A DNA stretch of 48,795 bases, from positions 1-48,795 of the forward strand of contig NZ_JACUUA010000007.1 of the NCBI RefSeq assembly GCF_014859565.1. Direction: 5' to 3'. The translations under genes were made by a program, and so were the position numbers. Within the stretch, counting starts at the first letter, position 1. Every line of letters begins with the position of its first letter. The notes beneath the pieces are model-generated. The model did not search any database. It was given only the letters and a program-made list of their open reading frames with translations, and was not told the DNA's origin. The stretch comes from Marinospirillum sp. (GTDB lineage Bacteria; Pseudomonadota; Gammaproteobacteria; Pseudomonadales; Halomonadaceae). Shown piece after piece: positions 26,287 to 36,300 of this stretch.

Positions 26287-26748
26287 ATGCTGAATAATAC
26301 ACTGATAAGAAACATTCTGGTTAGTCTTGTGGTTGCCCTGCTTGCCCCCGTGATTCTGCCGCTTCTGGCTATTTCTCCTGCTATTACCATGACCGGCACA
26401 GTTGCGTTAAAAGTCTATCTGCTGGTGTTTGTATTGCTGATGCTGGCTGCTACCATTAATGAGTTGCTGCGTCTGAAAGCCAGTTATTCCAGTGATGATG
26501 AAGCCTATGAGCCTGAGACTGAACACGCTGAAGGTGATGATCGCGAAGAAGGTGTGGTGAAGTGGTTTAACGTCAACAAGGGTTTTGGTTTTATCATCCG
26601 TGATGCTGGTGGTGAGGTGTTTGTACATTTTCGTTCCATTCGGGGTACAGGGCATCGCACCCTGAGAGAAGGTCAGCGTGTACGCTTTGCCGCAGTGGAT
26701 GGTGAAAAAGGCCTGCAGGCTGAAGATGTATCCATCCTGACACGCTGA
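26287..26748 (+). CDS. Membrane-anchored cold-shock domain protein
   Basis: A 153-residue fusion. Two hydrophobic segments (about residues 9-30 and 37-60) are followed by an acidic linker (EPETEHAEGDDREE, about 78-91) and a C-terminal cold-shock domain from about residue 88: EGVVKWFNVNKGFGFIIRD (RNP-1 KGFGFI) and EVFVHFRSI (RNP-2-like VFVHF). Classical CspA proteins are soluble 70-residue proteins, so this one would hold a single-stranded nucleic-acid binding domain at the cytoplasmic face of the membrane. Similar fusions occur in Pseudomonas relatives, to my knowledge without assigned function. AGAGA precedes the ATG. Confidence 0.85.
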   Translation: MLNNTLIRNILVSLVVALLAPVILPLLAISPAITMTGTVALKVYLLVFVLLMLAATINELLRLKASYSSDDEAYEPETEHAEGDDREEGVVKWFNVNKGFGFIIRDAGGEVFVHFRSIRGTGHRTLREGQRVRFAAVDGEKGLQAEDVSILTR

Positions 26749-26755
26749 CTACTTT

Positions 26756-26968
26756 TCATAAGTGACTGCTCCCCGCCCTAAGCTCAAGCGCCACGGGCGA
26801 GGCTTCCAACTTCTCATGCAGCTCATGCAGCTCATGCAGCAACGAGGCATAGTATTCGCCCGTTACGGTGAGGGACAGGGCAATGCTTTTGGGTAAAAAC
26901 AACCTGATACATGAAGGGTTAAAATCACTCTTGTGGGTTGTTTTAACCCTGGGTGGTGCTGCTTGCAT
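26756..26968 (-). other. Gene-poor gap with 9-bp tandem repeat and possible transposase debris
   Basis: The 276-bp gap before trxC contains three exact tandem copies of CTCATGCAG at 26813-26839. The minus-strand frame crossing it reads LPKSIALSLTVTGEYYASLL, which resembles the strand before the RuvC region in TnpB proteins (typically ...TVT...GKYYASILVE). The frame is otherwise unconvincing and short, so I do not call it a gene. It may be a decayed insertion-sequence fragment. Confidence 0.3.
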
Positions 26969-27024
26969 TTTTTCTGATCATCCCCATTATTAGCTTATTC
27001 TAATGTTTTGAGGAGCAGTCAAAA

Positions 27025-27465
27025 ATGAGTGATCGAGTGCATCTGGGATGTCCCCATTGTTTAGCTATCAATCGTGTTCCGCGAGATCGCCTGGATGATA
27101 AGCCACGTTGTGGTCAGTGCAAGCAGCCCTTGTTTACCGGCGAGCCGCTGGAAATAAACGAGCAGAATTTCAAGGCTCTGGTGATGCAAAGTGATTTACC
27201 GGTGGTGGTGGACTTCTGGGCGAGCTGGTGTGGTCCCTGTCAGATGATGGCGCCGGTATTCAAACAGGTGGCGGCGCAGATGGAGCCATCACTGAGGTTT
27301 GCCAAGATCAATACGGAAACCAGTCAGGCGCTGGCAGCACAATTTGCCATACGCAGCATTCCGAGTCTGGTGGTGTTTCAGGGTGGGAAGGAGCTGGCTC
27401 GCCAAGCTGGAGCTATGCAAGCGAGCCAGTTGCGAGCCTGGTTGCAGTCGGTGATTCGGTCTTAA
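27025..27465 (+). CDS. trxC: Thioredoxin 2 (TrxC)
   Basis: A 146-residue thioredoxin with the N-terminal zinc finger that defines TrxC: C9xxC12 and C29xxC32. The thioredoxin domain follows with active site WCGPC (C69, C72) and cis-proline loop [10 protein letters not shown]. It reduces disulfides during oxidative stress; zinc binding tunes its redox potential. GAGGAG lies 8-9 nt upstream of the ATG. Its TAA stop codon overlaps the convergent rpoH stop in a shared TTAA. Confidence 0.94.
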   Translation: MSDRVHLGCPHCLAINRVPRDRLDDKPRCGQCKQPLFTGEPLEINEQNFKALVMQSDLPVVVDFWASWCGPCQMMAPVFKQVAAQMEPSLRFAKINTETSQALAAQFAIRSIPSLVVFQGGKELARQAGAMQASQLRAWLQSVIRS

Positions 27466-28328
27466 GCCACCAGTTCACCTTCGAGGGCATTACGAACCTT
27501 GTTCATGGCGTTTTTTTCGAGCTGGCGGATGCGCTCGGCAGAAACGCCATAAACCGCTGCCAGATCATGCAGGGTGGCTTTACTGTCGTTAAGCCAACGC
27601 TGTTGTAAGATGTCACGGCTGCGTTGATCCAATTGTGACAGGGCTTCCTGCAGGCGGCTGCTGGCATCATTTTCGGTGTTGTCCGCTTCGATCATACTGG
27701 CCGGATCATAACGGTGATCCACCAGATAGTTGACCGGAGCTACGCTGTAGGTTTCATCGTCGTCATCTGTGTAACCATCAAAGGCTGCATCAGTGGATGC
27801 CAGGCGACCTTCCATTTCACGCACGGTTTCTGGTTTAACATTCAGATCAGAAGCGATGGCACGTACTTCATCACCATTCAGCCAGCCAAGACTTTTTTTG
27901 GCGCCGCGCAGGTTAAAGAAGAGTTTACGCTGAGCTTTGGTGGTGGCTACTTTGACGATGCGCCAGTTCTTCAGGACAAATTCGTGGATTTCAGCTTTGA
28001 TCCAGTGCACCGCAAAAGAAACCAGACGTACACCCATGGTCGGATCAAAACGTTTAACGGCTTTCATCAGGCCAACATTACCTTCCTGAATCAGATCTGC
28101 TTCTGGCAGGCCATAACCCTTGTAACTTCTGGCGATATGCACCACAAAACGCAGGTGCGACATAACCAGCAGGCGGGCGGCTTCCAGATCGCCATCATTC
28201 TGCAGGCGATAACCGAGTGCCTGTTCTTCCTCTACACTCAGCAGCGGAATGGTGTTCACGGTCTGCATGTAAGCATTCAGGTCGCGACCTGGAGATAAAA
28301 TGCCGGCGACTTGTAATTGGGTGCTCAT
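27462..28328 (-). CDS. rpoH: RNA polymerase heat-shock sigma factor RpoH
   Basis: A 288-residue sigma-32. Region 2 includes [18 protein letters not shown] and [19 protein letters not shown]. The RpoH box QRKLFFNLR, unique to sigma-32, is at about residues 133-141. Region 4 contains the [23 protein letters not shown]. It directs transcription of chaperone and protease genes. Located 118 bp downstream of ftsX, the conserved ftsYEX-rpoH order. A -10 element with TG extension lies upstream. Confidence 0.96.
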   Translation of the reverse strand: MSTQLQVAGILSPGRDLNAYMQTVNTIPLLSVEEEQALGYRLQNDGDLEAARLLVMSHLRFVVHIARSYKGYGLPEADLIQEGNVGLMKAVKRFDPTMGVRLVSFAVHWIKAEIHEFVLKNWRIVKVATTKAQRKLFFNLRGAKKSLGWLNGDEVRAIASDLNVKPETVREMEGRLASTDAAFDGYTDDDDETYSVAPVNYLVDHRYDPASMIEADNTENDASSRLQEALSQLDQRSRDILQQRWLNDSKATLHDLAAVYGVSAERIRQLEKNAMNKVRNALEGELVA

Positions 28329-28357
28329 AGACTCTCCGTAAAACAGCTGACAATAGA

Positions 28358-28366
28358 ATCATACCA
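28358..28366 (-). promoter_or_regulatory. Extended -10 promoter candidate for rpoH
   Basis: On the minus strand the sequence TGGTATGAT gives an extended -10 (TG, one base, then TATGAT, 5 of 6 matches). It sits about 30 bp before the rpoH start codon, with no good -35. It lies inside the inverted repeat ATACCA-CT-TGGTAT (28361-28374), a possible operator. Confidence 0.42.
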
Positions 28367-28393
28367 CTTGGTATTCTAACGCTTGCTGAGACT

Positions 28394-28419
28394 GACGGGA
28401 AGTCACTAAAGTTCCCGTC
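28394..28419. other. Hairpin in the ftsX-rpoH gap
   Basis: GACGGGAA (28394-28401) and TTCCCGTC (28412-28419) form a perfect 8-bp stem with a 10-nt loop between the ftsX end and the rpoH promoter candidate. No T-run follows on the minus strand. It could attenuate read-through from ftsX into rpoH. Confidence 0.4.
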
Positions 28420-28446
28420 GCTGCTCTTTACTGTGTTTCTATCCTG

Positions 28447-29538
28447 CTACTGTGGCTCTACCTTGCCGAGATGCCGACTGACCGCAATCCAAGCGCCAAA
28501 CCATCCCAGCAGTGTACTGGAAATCAACAGCAGGAGCGAATCTGGCAGGCTCAGGCCAATCAGGCTGAAGTCACTGGCATAAGCACTGGCAAGGGATCGT
28601 ACCGGGCCATCCAGCCAGTAGAGCGAGATGTTAATCAGCAGCCAGGACAACAGGCCGCTGCCCAGTCCATACCAGATGCCAGTGTATAAAAAGGGTCGAC
28701 GCACAAAGGCATCGGTGGCGCCGATCAGTTTGACCACCACGATCTCTTGCCTGCGGTTTTCAATCGCCAGCCGGATGGTGTTGCCGATCACCAGTAATAC
28801 GGCCAGCCCCAGCAATATACCCAACGCGGTGATCATGCGTTGCCCCAGCTCCATAATATGAAACAGGCGCTTGACCCAGGCCAGATCCAGTTGGGCTTCT
28901 TCCACTTCTTTTAATTCGCTCAGTTGCCGAACCAGTGCTTGCTGGGCATCTACACCACTCACCGCTGGGCGAACAATGATTACGGCAGGCAGGGGGTTGT
29001 CGTCTAGATAATTCAGCGCTTCACCAAAACCGGAGAATTCCTTGAATTCAGCCAGTGTCTGTTCTCGGGATAGGTAACGGGTTTCCGCCACTTCCGGGCG
29101 CAGTTGCAGTTCCTGGGTCAACTGGCGTCCAACATTGTCGTTAACCTGATCCTTAAGATAAAGCGAGATCTGGGCGCTGCCATCCCAGTTGCTGGATACC
29201 AGCTGAGCGTTGTTCAGAAATACATAAAGAGCAACAGGTAAAGACAGGGCAATGGCAATCACTGCCCAGGTCATCATGCTGGCAAAGGGTGTGGCGAGCA
29301 ACCGTCCCAGACTGTCTGCTGCCATTTGCAGGTGGTGGCGACGCCAGGCTTTTAAACGTTTGCTGGTATCCACCGTGCTGATGCGTGCACCACTGGCCGC
29401 TGATTTGCTGCTGCGAGGATCAGGGCTGCTTCTGAGCCGGTTGGGTGGTTTTCGGGTAACAAGTTTGGGTGCTTCCTTGCGTGAGCTGGGTGGGAAGGTA
29501 GCTCCACTGGGTTTTCCGGGGGGGCGTTTTCCAATCAT
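28447..29538 (-). CDS. ftsX: Cell-division ABC permease FtsX
   Basis: A 363-residue FtsX. A long, basic, Pro/Arg/Ser-rich cytoplasmic N-terminus of about 75 residues is followed by TM1 (MMTWAVIAIALSLPVALYVF). A periplasmic domain follows with LYLKDQVNDNVGRQL and the YLSREQTLAEFKEF motif, then three C-terminal TMs (LGILLGLAVLLVIGNTIRLAI onward). With FtsE it activates periplasmic amidases through EnvC at the septum. The start overlaps the ftsE stop by 4 bp (ATGA). The extended N-terminus is common in pseudomonads and relatives. Confidence 0.95.
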   Translation of the reverse strand: MIGKRPPGKPSGATFPPSSRKEAPKLVTRKPPNRLRSSPDPRSSKSAASGARISTVDTSKRLKAWRRHHLQMAADSLGRLLATPFASMMTWAVIAIALSLPVALYVFLNNAQLVSSNWDGSAQISLYLKDQVNDNVGRQLTQELQLRPEVAETRYLSREQTLAEFKEFSGFGEALNYLDDNPLPAVIIVRPAVSGVDAQQALVRQLSELKEVEEAQLDLAWVKRLFHIMELGQRMITALGILLGLAVLLVIGNTIRLAIENRRQEIVVVKLIGATDAFVRRPFLYTGIWYGLGSGLLSWLLINISLYWLDGPVRSLASAYASDFSLIGLSLPDSLLLLISSTLLGWFGAWIAVSRHLGKVEPQ

Positions 29539-30203
29539 GCTGTAACTCCATCCCGACTCAGGCCGCCTTGACGAAGTTCCATCATGCGCATCCCCATACG
29601 GGAAATCAGATCCAGATCGTGTGAGGCAATGAGTACCGTAACACCCACGGCATTAAACTGGCGGAACAGCTGCATAATCTCGGACGACAGCTGTGGATCA
29701 AGGTTACCGGTTGGCTCATCCGCCAGCAGAATGGGGGGTTTGTTGACTACAGCACGAGCAATGCCAATCCGTTGCTGTTCACCGCCGGACAACATGATCG
29801 GGTTGAGTTTTTCCTTGGATAACAAGCCGACCTTATCCAGTGCAGCACGAACCCGCTTGCCGACATCTTGCGGATCCATGCCTTCAATGACTAGGGGCAA
29901 TGCCACGTTGTCGTACACACTGCGATCAAATAACAGCTGGTGATCCTGAAACACCACACCGATTTTGCGGCGCAGGTAAGGAATGTGACGACGTGCCAAT
30001 TTGGAAAGATGCTGCCCATCAATCACCACCTGACCGCGTGTGGCGACTTCCATGCGCATGATCAGTTTCAGCAGGGTGCTTTTACCAGCACCGGAATGGC
30101 CGGTCAAAAAAGCCATTTCACCTTCATGCAGGATGAAGTTAATGTTCTGCAGGGCTTCATGCCCACTTTCGTAGCGTTTAAAAACATTGGTGAACTGGAT
30201 CAT
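29535..30203 (-). CDS. ftsE: Cell-division ATP-binding protein FtsE
   Basis: A 222-residue ABC ATPase: Walker A GHSGAGKST, signature LSGGEQQRIGIARA, Walker [13 protein letters not shown] and H-loop ASHD. It drives FtsX at the division septum. Length and motifs match the family. It lies 21 bp after ftsY and is translationally coupled to ftsX. Confidence 0.97.
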   Translation of the reverse strand: MIQFTNVFKRYESGHEALQNINFILHEGEMAFLTGHSGAGKSTLLKLIMRMEVATRGQVVIDGQHLSKLARRHIPYLRRKIGVVFQDHQLLFDRSVYDNVALPLVIEGMDPQDVGKRVRAALDKVGLLSKEKLNPIMLSGGEQQRIGIARAVVNKPPILLADEPTGNLDPQLSSEIMQLFRQFNAVGVTVLIASHDLDLISRMGMRMMELRQGGLSRDGVTA

Positions 30204-30224
30204 GCGCGCTCCCTGTGGTCATAT

Positions 30225-31307
30225 TTATTCGCTGGTTTCAAGATCCAGCAAGGCATCCACAAAACTGTCGGCATCAAATTCCCGCAGATCATCCACCTGC
30301 TCACCCACACCAATAAAACGTACCGGAATACCCAATTCACGAGCTAAAGCAAACACGATACCGCCCTTGGCCGTTCCATCCAGCTTGGTGAGTACCAGAC
30401 CCGTCAAGGGGACAGACTGATTAAACTGCCGTGCTTGTGCCAGAGCATTCTGGCCGGTGGCGGCATCCAGTACCAGCAGGGTTTCGTGGGGTGCATCAGC
30501 ATCCAGTTTTTGCATCACGCGGCGCACTTTCGACAACTCTTCCATCAGGTTGCTTTTGTTGTGTAATCGACCGGCGGTATCAGCAATCAGCAAATCCATC
30601 CTGCGTGATTGAGCGGCCTGCAAGGCATCAAAAATCACGCTGGCGCTGTCAGCACCGGTATGCTGAGCAATCACCGGCACCTGATTGCGTTCACCCCAGA
30701 TCTTTAATTGCTCCACAGCAGCGGCACGGAAGGTATCCCCGGCAGCCAGCAGCAGTTTGTGGCCTTCTGCCTGATATTTTTTTGCCAGCTTGCCAATGGT
30801 GGTGGTTTTGCCCACACCGTTTACACCCACCATCAGAATCACCTGAGGTTTTTCTGGGTTATGAGCCAATACCAGAGGTTTGCAGACAGGTTGCAGTAAT
30901 GCCTTGAGTTCATCTTTTAATGCAATGAACAGGGCATCAGAATCCTTAAGTTGATTACGCGCCACCTTGTCGGTGAGGCTGCTGATGATTTCGCGGGTGG
31001 CTGTCATACCCACATCGGCCATTAACAGGCGGGTTTCCAGTTCTTCCAGCAGTTCATCATCAATTTTTTTGGCCCCGAGAAACAATCCAGCCAGGCCATC
31101 CATTAGGCCACTGCGGGTACGTGCCAAGCCTTGTTTCAGACGAGAAAAGAAGCCGCCTTTTGCGGGTTCCTGGCTGGCGGTCTGCGGCTGTGCAGCCTCG
31201 GGCAAGGGTTTGGTTTGTTCAGTGGAGATTGCAGTTGCCGGATGATCATTTTCTTGATCAGCCTTGATTTCCGGCTCATTTTTTTTGCGCTTGAATAATC
31301 CGAGCAT
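30225..31307 (-). CDS. ftsY: Signal recognition particle receptor FtsY
   Basis: A 360-residue SRP receptor. A charged A-domain of about 60 residues (KRKKNEPEIKADQEN...) precedes the NG GTPase: G1 GVNGVGKTT, GDTFRAAAVEQL, DTAGR, TKLDGTAKGG. It docks SRP-ribosome complexes at the membrane for cotranslational insertion. First gene of ftsY-ftsE-ftsX-rpoH, divergent from rsmD across 85 bp. Confidence 0.97.
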   Translation of the reverse strand: MLGLFKRKKNEPEIKADQENDHPATAISTEQTKPLPEAAQPQTASQEPAKGGFFSRLKQGLARTRSGLMDGLAGLFLGAKKIDDELLEELETRLLMADVGMTATREIISSLTDKVARNQLKDSDALFIALKDELKALLQPVCKPLVLAHNPEKPQVILMVGVNGVGKTTTIGKLAKKYQAEGHKLLLAAGDTFRAAAVEQLKIWGERNQVPVIAQHTGADSASVIFDALQAAQSRRMDLLIADTAGRLHNKSNLMEELSKVRRVMQKLDADAPHETLLVLDAATGQNALAQARQFNQSVPLTGLVLTKLDGTAKGGIVFALARELGIPVRFIGVGEQVDDLREFDADSFVDALLDLETSE

Positions 31308-31392
31308 GGCAGAGGTGTCTTAATCGTTTAGTGAATGCGGTATCCTATCACCTGCCTGCCCGTGACGGTAGAACATAAACAAAAGGTGTACT

Positions 31393-31977
31393 ATGCCGAG
31401 ACGACAGAAACCCCTCAAGCAGGGATTGCAGGGACAGGTAAGAATTATTGGTGGTGAATGGCGAGGGCGCAAATTACCAGTGCCGGAGGGAGAAGGTTTA
31501 CGGCCCACTTCTGATCGGGTGAGGGAAACCCTGTTTAACTGGTTGCAGTTTTCTTTAGCCGGTCGTCGTTGTCTGGATGCCTTTACCGGCAGTGGAGCAC
31601 TAGCGATTGAGGCATTAAGTCGCGGTGCTGCCCAGGTGACAGCGATTGAAAGAGACCCTAAAGTAACCAAACAGTTACGTGAGTTGCTGACACCCTTGGC
31701 CGGTAAACGCCTGCAACTGCTGAATGCTGATGTATTACAATGGCTGGAAGGTGAACCCGAGGCACCTTTTGATCTGGTGTTTCTGGACCCACCTTTTCAT
31801 CAGGGTTTGCTGGAGCCGACCTGTCAGTTGCTGGAACAACGAGGCTGGCTGGCGGACAATGCCCTGATTTACATCGAACAGGAAAAACAGGGTGAGCCGA
31901 TTACCCTGCCGCCCAACTGGTCGTTGCAAAAGGACAAACAGGCCGGTGAAGTGCGCTTTGGTTTGTACGCCAGATGA
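31393..31977 (+). CDS. rsmD: 16S rRNA (guanine-966 N2)-methyltransferase RsmD
   Basis: A 194-residue Rossmann methyltransferase. Features: VRIIGGEWRGRKLPVP, RPTSDRVRETLFNWL, the SAM motif DAFTGSGALAIEALSRGA, the acidic ERDPKV end of strand two, and the catalytic DPPF motif near residues 133-136. It methylates G966 of 16S rRNA. AAAGG lies upstream of the ATG. It leads the rsmD-coaD-ferredoxin group, a conserved arrangement. Confidence 0.95.
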   Translation: MPRRQKPLKQGLQGQVRIIGGEWRGRKLPVPEGEGLRPTSDRVRETLFNWLQFSLAGRRCLDAFTGSGALAIEALSRGAAQVTAIERDPKVTKQLRELLTPLAGKRLQLLNADVLQWLEGEPEAPFDLVFLDPPFHQGLLEPTCQLLEQRGWLADNALIYIEQEKQGEPITLPPNWSLQKDKQAGEVRFGLYAR

Positions 31978-31999
31978 AAAGGTTATTTGAGACGTTTGA

Positions 32000-32527
<528 letters not shown>

Positions 32528-32586
32528 ACCAATAGAGTAAAACCCCGTCTCAGGCTAACCAGCCCCACCTGCTACTTGATAAATGA

Positions 32587-32850
<264 letters not shown>

Positions 32851-32880
32851 TAACACTGCAATAACGTTTGTATAGAAATA

Positions 32881-32916
32881 AAAAAGGCGAGCACTTGTGG
32901 GTGGCTCGCCTTTTTT
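32881..32916. terminator. Bidirectional intrinsic terminator
   Basis: GGCGAGC (32886-32892) pairs with GCTCGCC (32904-32910), flanked by AAAAA on the left and TTTTTT on the right. It ends the ferredoxin transcript on the plus strand and can serve the convergent yheV transcript on the minus strand. Confidence 0.88.
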
Positions 32917-32932
32917 AATGGGTCATTCTTTT

Positions 32933-33154
32933 TCACTGAATCAACTTCACCACCTGGATTTCATCCCTGGGATCTGCCTCGGTCTTGTTGACGCGAGTGG
33001 GCAGTTCTTCTGGCATGTCCAGACTCATGGCATCGGTGAAACCACACTCAACACATTCCCTATGCTGTAATCGGGCTTCCTGCCAGGCTTTCAGCCGATC
33101 CATGGCTCCACATTTGGGGCAGATGGCCCCGGCAATAAAGCGCTTGATGGTCAT
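32933..33154 (-). CDS. YheV-family zinc-ribbon protein
   Basis: A 73-residue protein with the YheV opening MTIKRFIAGAICPKCGAMDRL. It has two CxxC pairs (CPKC and CVEC) that should bind one zinc ion. The start at 33154 has GAGGA 8 nt upstream. YheV proteins are conserved in gammaproteobacteria without known function. The dispersed hairpin element lies directly upstream. Confidence 0.8.
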   Translation of the reverse strand: MTIKRFIAGAICPKCGAMDRLKAWQEARLQHRECVECGFTDAMSLDMPEELPTRVNKTEADPRDEIQVVKLIQ

Positions 33155-33177
33155 ATTCTGAGTCCTCTTTAGCAACG

Positions 33178-33336
33178 GGAAAGTGCAGGGAATTGGATTT
33201 GTCAGGCTGTCCGCGACAGGACGTCGCGGCCGCCCTACATGGATGTAGTCAGTGCAGTGATTCGTCTGGAACGAATCCTGCCAGAGCTTACATGGATGTA
33301 TTCACGCGTCCTGACAAACCAATCCCTGTGATTTCC
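33178..33336. repeat. Dispersed extragenic hairpin element, copy A (two tandem units)
   Basis: Outer arms (33186-33206 and 33310-33328) pair as an imperfect 19-21 bp inverted repeat ending in GTCAGG/CCTGAC, extended by GGAAA/TTTCC. Inside are two units. Unit 1: hairpin CCGCGAC-AGGAC-GTCGCGG (33211-33229) and palindrome TACATGGATGTA (33236-33247). Unit 2: hairpin GATTCGT-CTGGA-ACGAATC (33259-33277), the same palindrome (33289-33300) and TTCACGCGTCCTG. Bases 33284-33313 match copy B near 44500 at 29 of 30 positions in opposite orientation. No coding capacity. Confidence 0.85.
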
Positions 33337-33361
33337 TTTCCGTAGCAACTATAACGAACAA

Positions 33362-36300
33362 CTACTTAACCCAGCGACGAGCATTGGCAAATAAACGCTG
33401 CCAGGGCCCTTGTTCACCCCAGTGATCCGGGTGCCAGGAGTTGTTGATGGTGCGTGCAACTCGCTCCGGGTGGGGCATCATGATGGTGGCACGACCATCC
33501 TGGCTGGTGAGGCCAGTAATACCCGCGGGTGAGCCGTTGGGGTTAAATGGATAACGCTGGGTCACTTCACCGTAGTTGTTAACAAAGCGCAGGGCAATGC
33601 TGCTGTTTTGCTCTACCTGCTGCAGGTGGCTGGCATCACGGAATTCCGCACGCCCTTCACCGTGGGAGACCGCAATCGGCAGGCGTGAACCTTCCATGCC
33701 CGCCAGCAGGATAGAGGCACTTTTCTGCACTTCAACCGTGGCAACCCGTGCTTCAAACTGTTCACTCTGGTTGCGTACAAAACGCGGCCAGTGGTCAGCA
33801 CCAGGGATTAGGTCTTTTAATTGAGACAACATCTGACAGCCGTTGCAGATACCCAGTGAGAAGGTGTCTTCACGCGCAAAAAAAGCAGCAAAGGCATCAC
33901 GCACTTTAGGGTGGAAAAGGATGGACTTGGCCCAGCCGCCACCGGCACCGAGTACGTCACCGTAGGAGAAACCACCACAGGCGGCCAGTCCACGGAACTC
34001 TGCCATATTCACGGCACCAGCCAGCAGGTCACTCATGTGTACATCAATCGGATCAAAACCGGCGCGGTAGAAGGCTGCAGCGGTTTCCATGTGGCTGTTG
34101 ACACCCTGTTCACGCAGGATTACCACTTTCGGGCGCTGCTGCAGGTTCAGGTAGGGTGCCGCCAGATCTTCGTTCAGATCAAAGCTGAGTTTTGGACTGA
34201 TGCCGGGGTCTTTGGCATCCAGCAGGTTGTCAAATTCTTCCAGAGCGCAGTCAGCATTGTCGCGCAGTGCCTGAATGTGATAGCTGGTTTCTGCCCAGCG
34301 GCGCTGGTATTCAATACGGCTGGCCTGCAGCAGCAGGTCACCATCCAATGAGAAGCTGAGCAGGTCATCACTTGCCGGGCGACCAATCACCTGAGCACAA
34401 TCACCCAGACCGGCGGCAGCCAGTTGCATCAGCACATATTCGGTATCCTGCTGGCGAATCTGCACCACGGCACCCAGCTCTTCACTGAGCAGTGCAGCCA
34501 GGGCTTCAGAAGCGTTTTCTGCCAGCAGTTCCAGTTTTATATCCAACCCGGTGTGACCGGCAAAAGCCATTTCAGCCAGGGTAGCAAACAGGCCGCCATC
34601 AGAGCGGTCGTGGTAAGCCAGCAGTTTGTTTTCGCTGTTGAGCCCCTGAATCACGGCAAAAAAAGCTTTTAAGTCTTCAGCATCATCCAGATCCGGGGCA
34701 GTATCACCCAGCTGGTTGTACACCTGAGCCAGTGCTGAACCGCCGAGACGGTTTTGGCCGCGACCCAGATCAATCAGCAGCAGGTCGGTTTCACCCTGAT
34801 CAGTACGCAGCTGAGGGGTCAGGGTCTGGCGTGCTGCGGTGACCGGCGCAAAAGCGGTGACTACCAGAGACAGGGGAGAGGTGATGGCTTTTTCCTGTCC
34901 CTGTTCATCCTGCCAGACGGTACGCATGGACATGGAGTCCTTGCCCACCGGAATAGCAATACCCAGCTGTGGGCAGAGTTCCATACCTACGGCATACACC
35001 GTGTCATACAGGGCTTGATTCTCGCCGGGGTGGTTGGCTGCAGACATCCAGTTGGCCGAGAGTTTGATGTCACTGAGCTGGCGGATGGAGGCCGCAGCAA
35101 TGTTGGTGATGGATTCAGCCACCGCCATACGACCGGAAGCCGCCGGATTGATCAGTGCCAGCGGGGTGCGCTCACCCATCGCCATGGCTTCGCCGGTTTC
35201 GTTGAACGAGGTGGTGGTGGTGACCGCACAATCGGCTACCGGCACCTGCCAGGGGCCAACCATCTGATCCCTTGCCACCAGGCCGGAAACACTGCGGTCA
35301 CCAATGGTAATCAGGAATTGTTTACTGGCCACGGTCGGCAGGCTGAGTACTCGTTCAGCCGCCTCAGCCAGTGATACATCCTGCAAGTTCAGCTGGGGCA
35401 GTTGCAGGGTTTGACGATCAAAACTGCGCTGCATTTTGGGTGGTTTGCCAAACAGCACACTCATTGGCAGATCCACTGGTTTGCTTTCAAAGTGGCCATC
35501 TTTAACGGTCAGATGGTGTTCAGCCAGGGCTTCACCCACAACAGCATAAGGGGCACGCTCACGGCGGCAGAGTTGATCAAAGAGTTCCAGGCTGTCTGGC
35601 GCAATCGCCAGCACATAACGCTCCTGTGCTTCGTTGCACCAGATCTCCAGCGGGCTCATGCCGGGTTCGGCATTGGGAACAGCACGCAGATCAAACAGAC
35701 CGCCGCGTTCACCATCCTTGACCAGCTCCGGCAGGGCGTTGGACAAACCACCGGCACCTACGTCATGGATAAAACAGATGGGGTTTTTGTCGCCCATACC
35801 CCAGCAGCGATCAATCACTTCTTGCGCCCGGCGTTCAATTTCGGCGTTTTCACGCTGTACCGAGGCAAAGTCCAGATCGGCACTGGAAGAGCCGGTTGCC
35901 ATGGAAGAGGCGGCACCACCACCCAGACCAATATTCATGGCTGGACCACCCAGCACAATCAGTTTGGCACCGACCGGGATTTCGCCTTTTTCCACGTGGT
36001 TGGGACGAATGTTACCCAGACCACCGGCCAGCATGATGGGTTTGTGATAACCACGACGCTCGTTGCCGTTTAAGCCCGGTGCATCTTCTTCGTAGGTGCG
36101 GAAATAACCGTTCAGGTTAGGGCGACCAAATTCGTTATTAAAAGCAGCACCACCCAGCGGGCCTTCAATCATGATGTCCAGTGCAGAAACAATCCGCTCC
36201 GGTTTGCCATAATCCTGTGCTTCCCAAGGCTGGGTATAACCGGGGATGCGCAGGTTGGACACGGTAAAACCAGTCAGACCGGCTTTGGGTTTGGAACCAA

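Noticed and set aside
26756..26968. 70-residue minus-strand open frame as a gene
   Set aside because: No convincing ribosome-binding site, a low-complexity LHELHELHE stretch made by a tandem repeat, and no complete domain; kept only as possible debris.
35402..36073. 223-residue plus-strand frame opposite purL
   Set aside because: Antisense shadow of purL with no family signature or ribosome-binding site.
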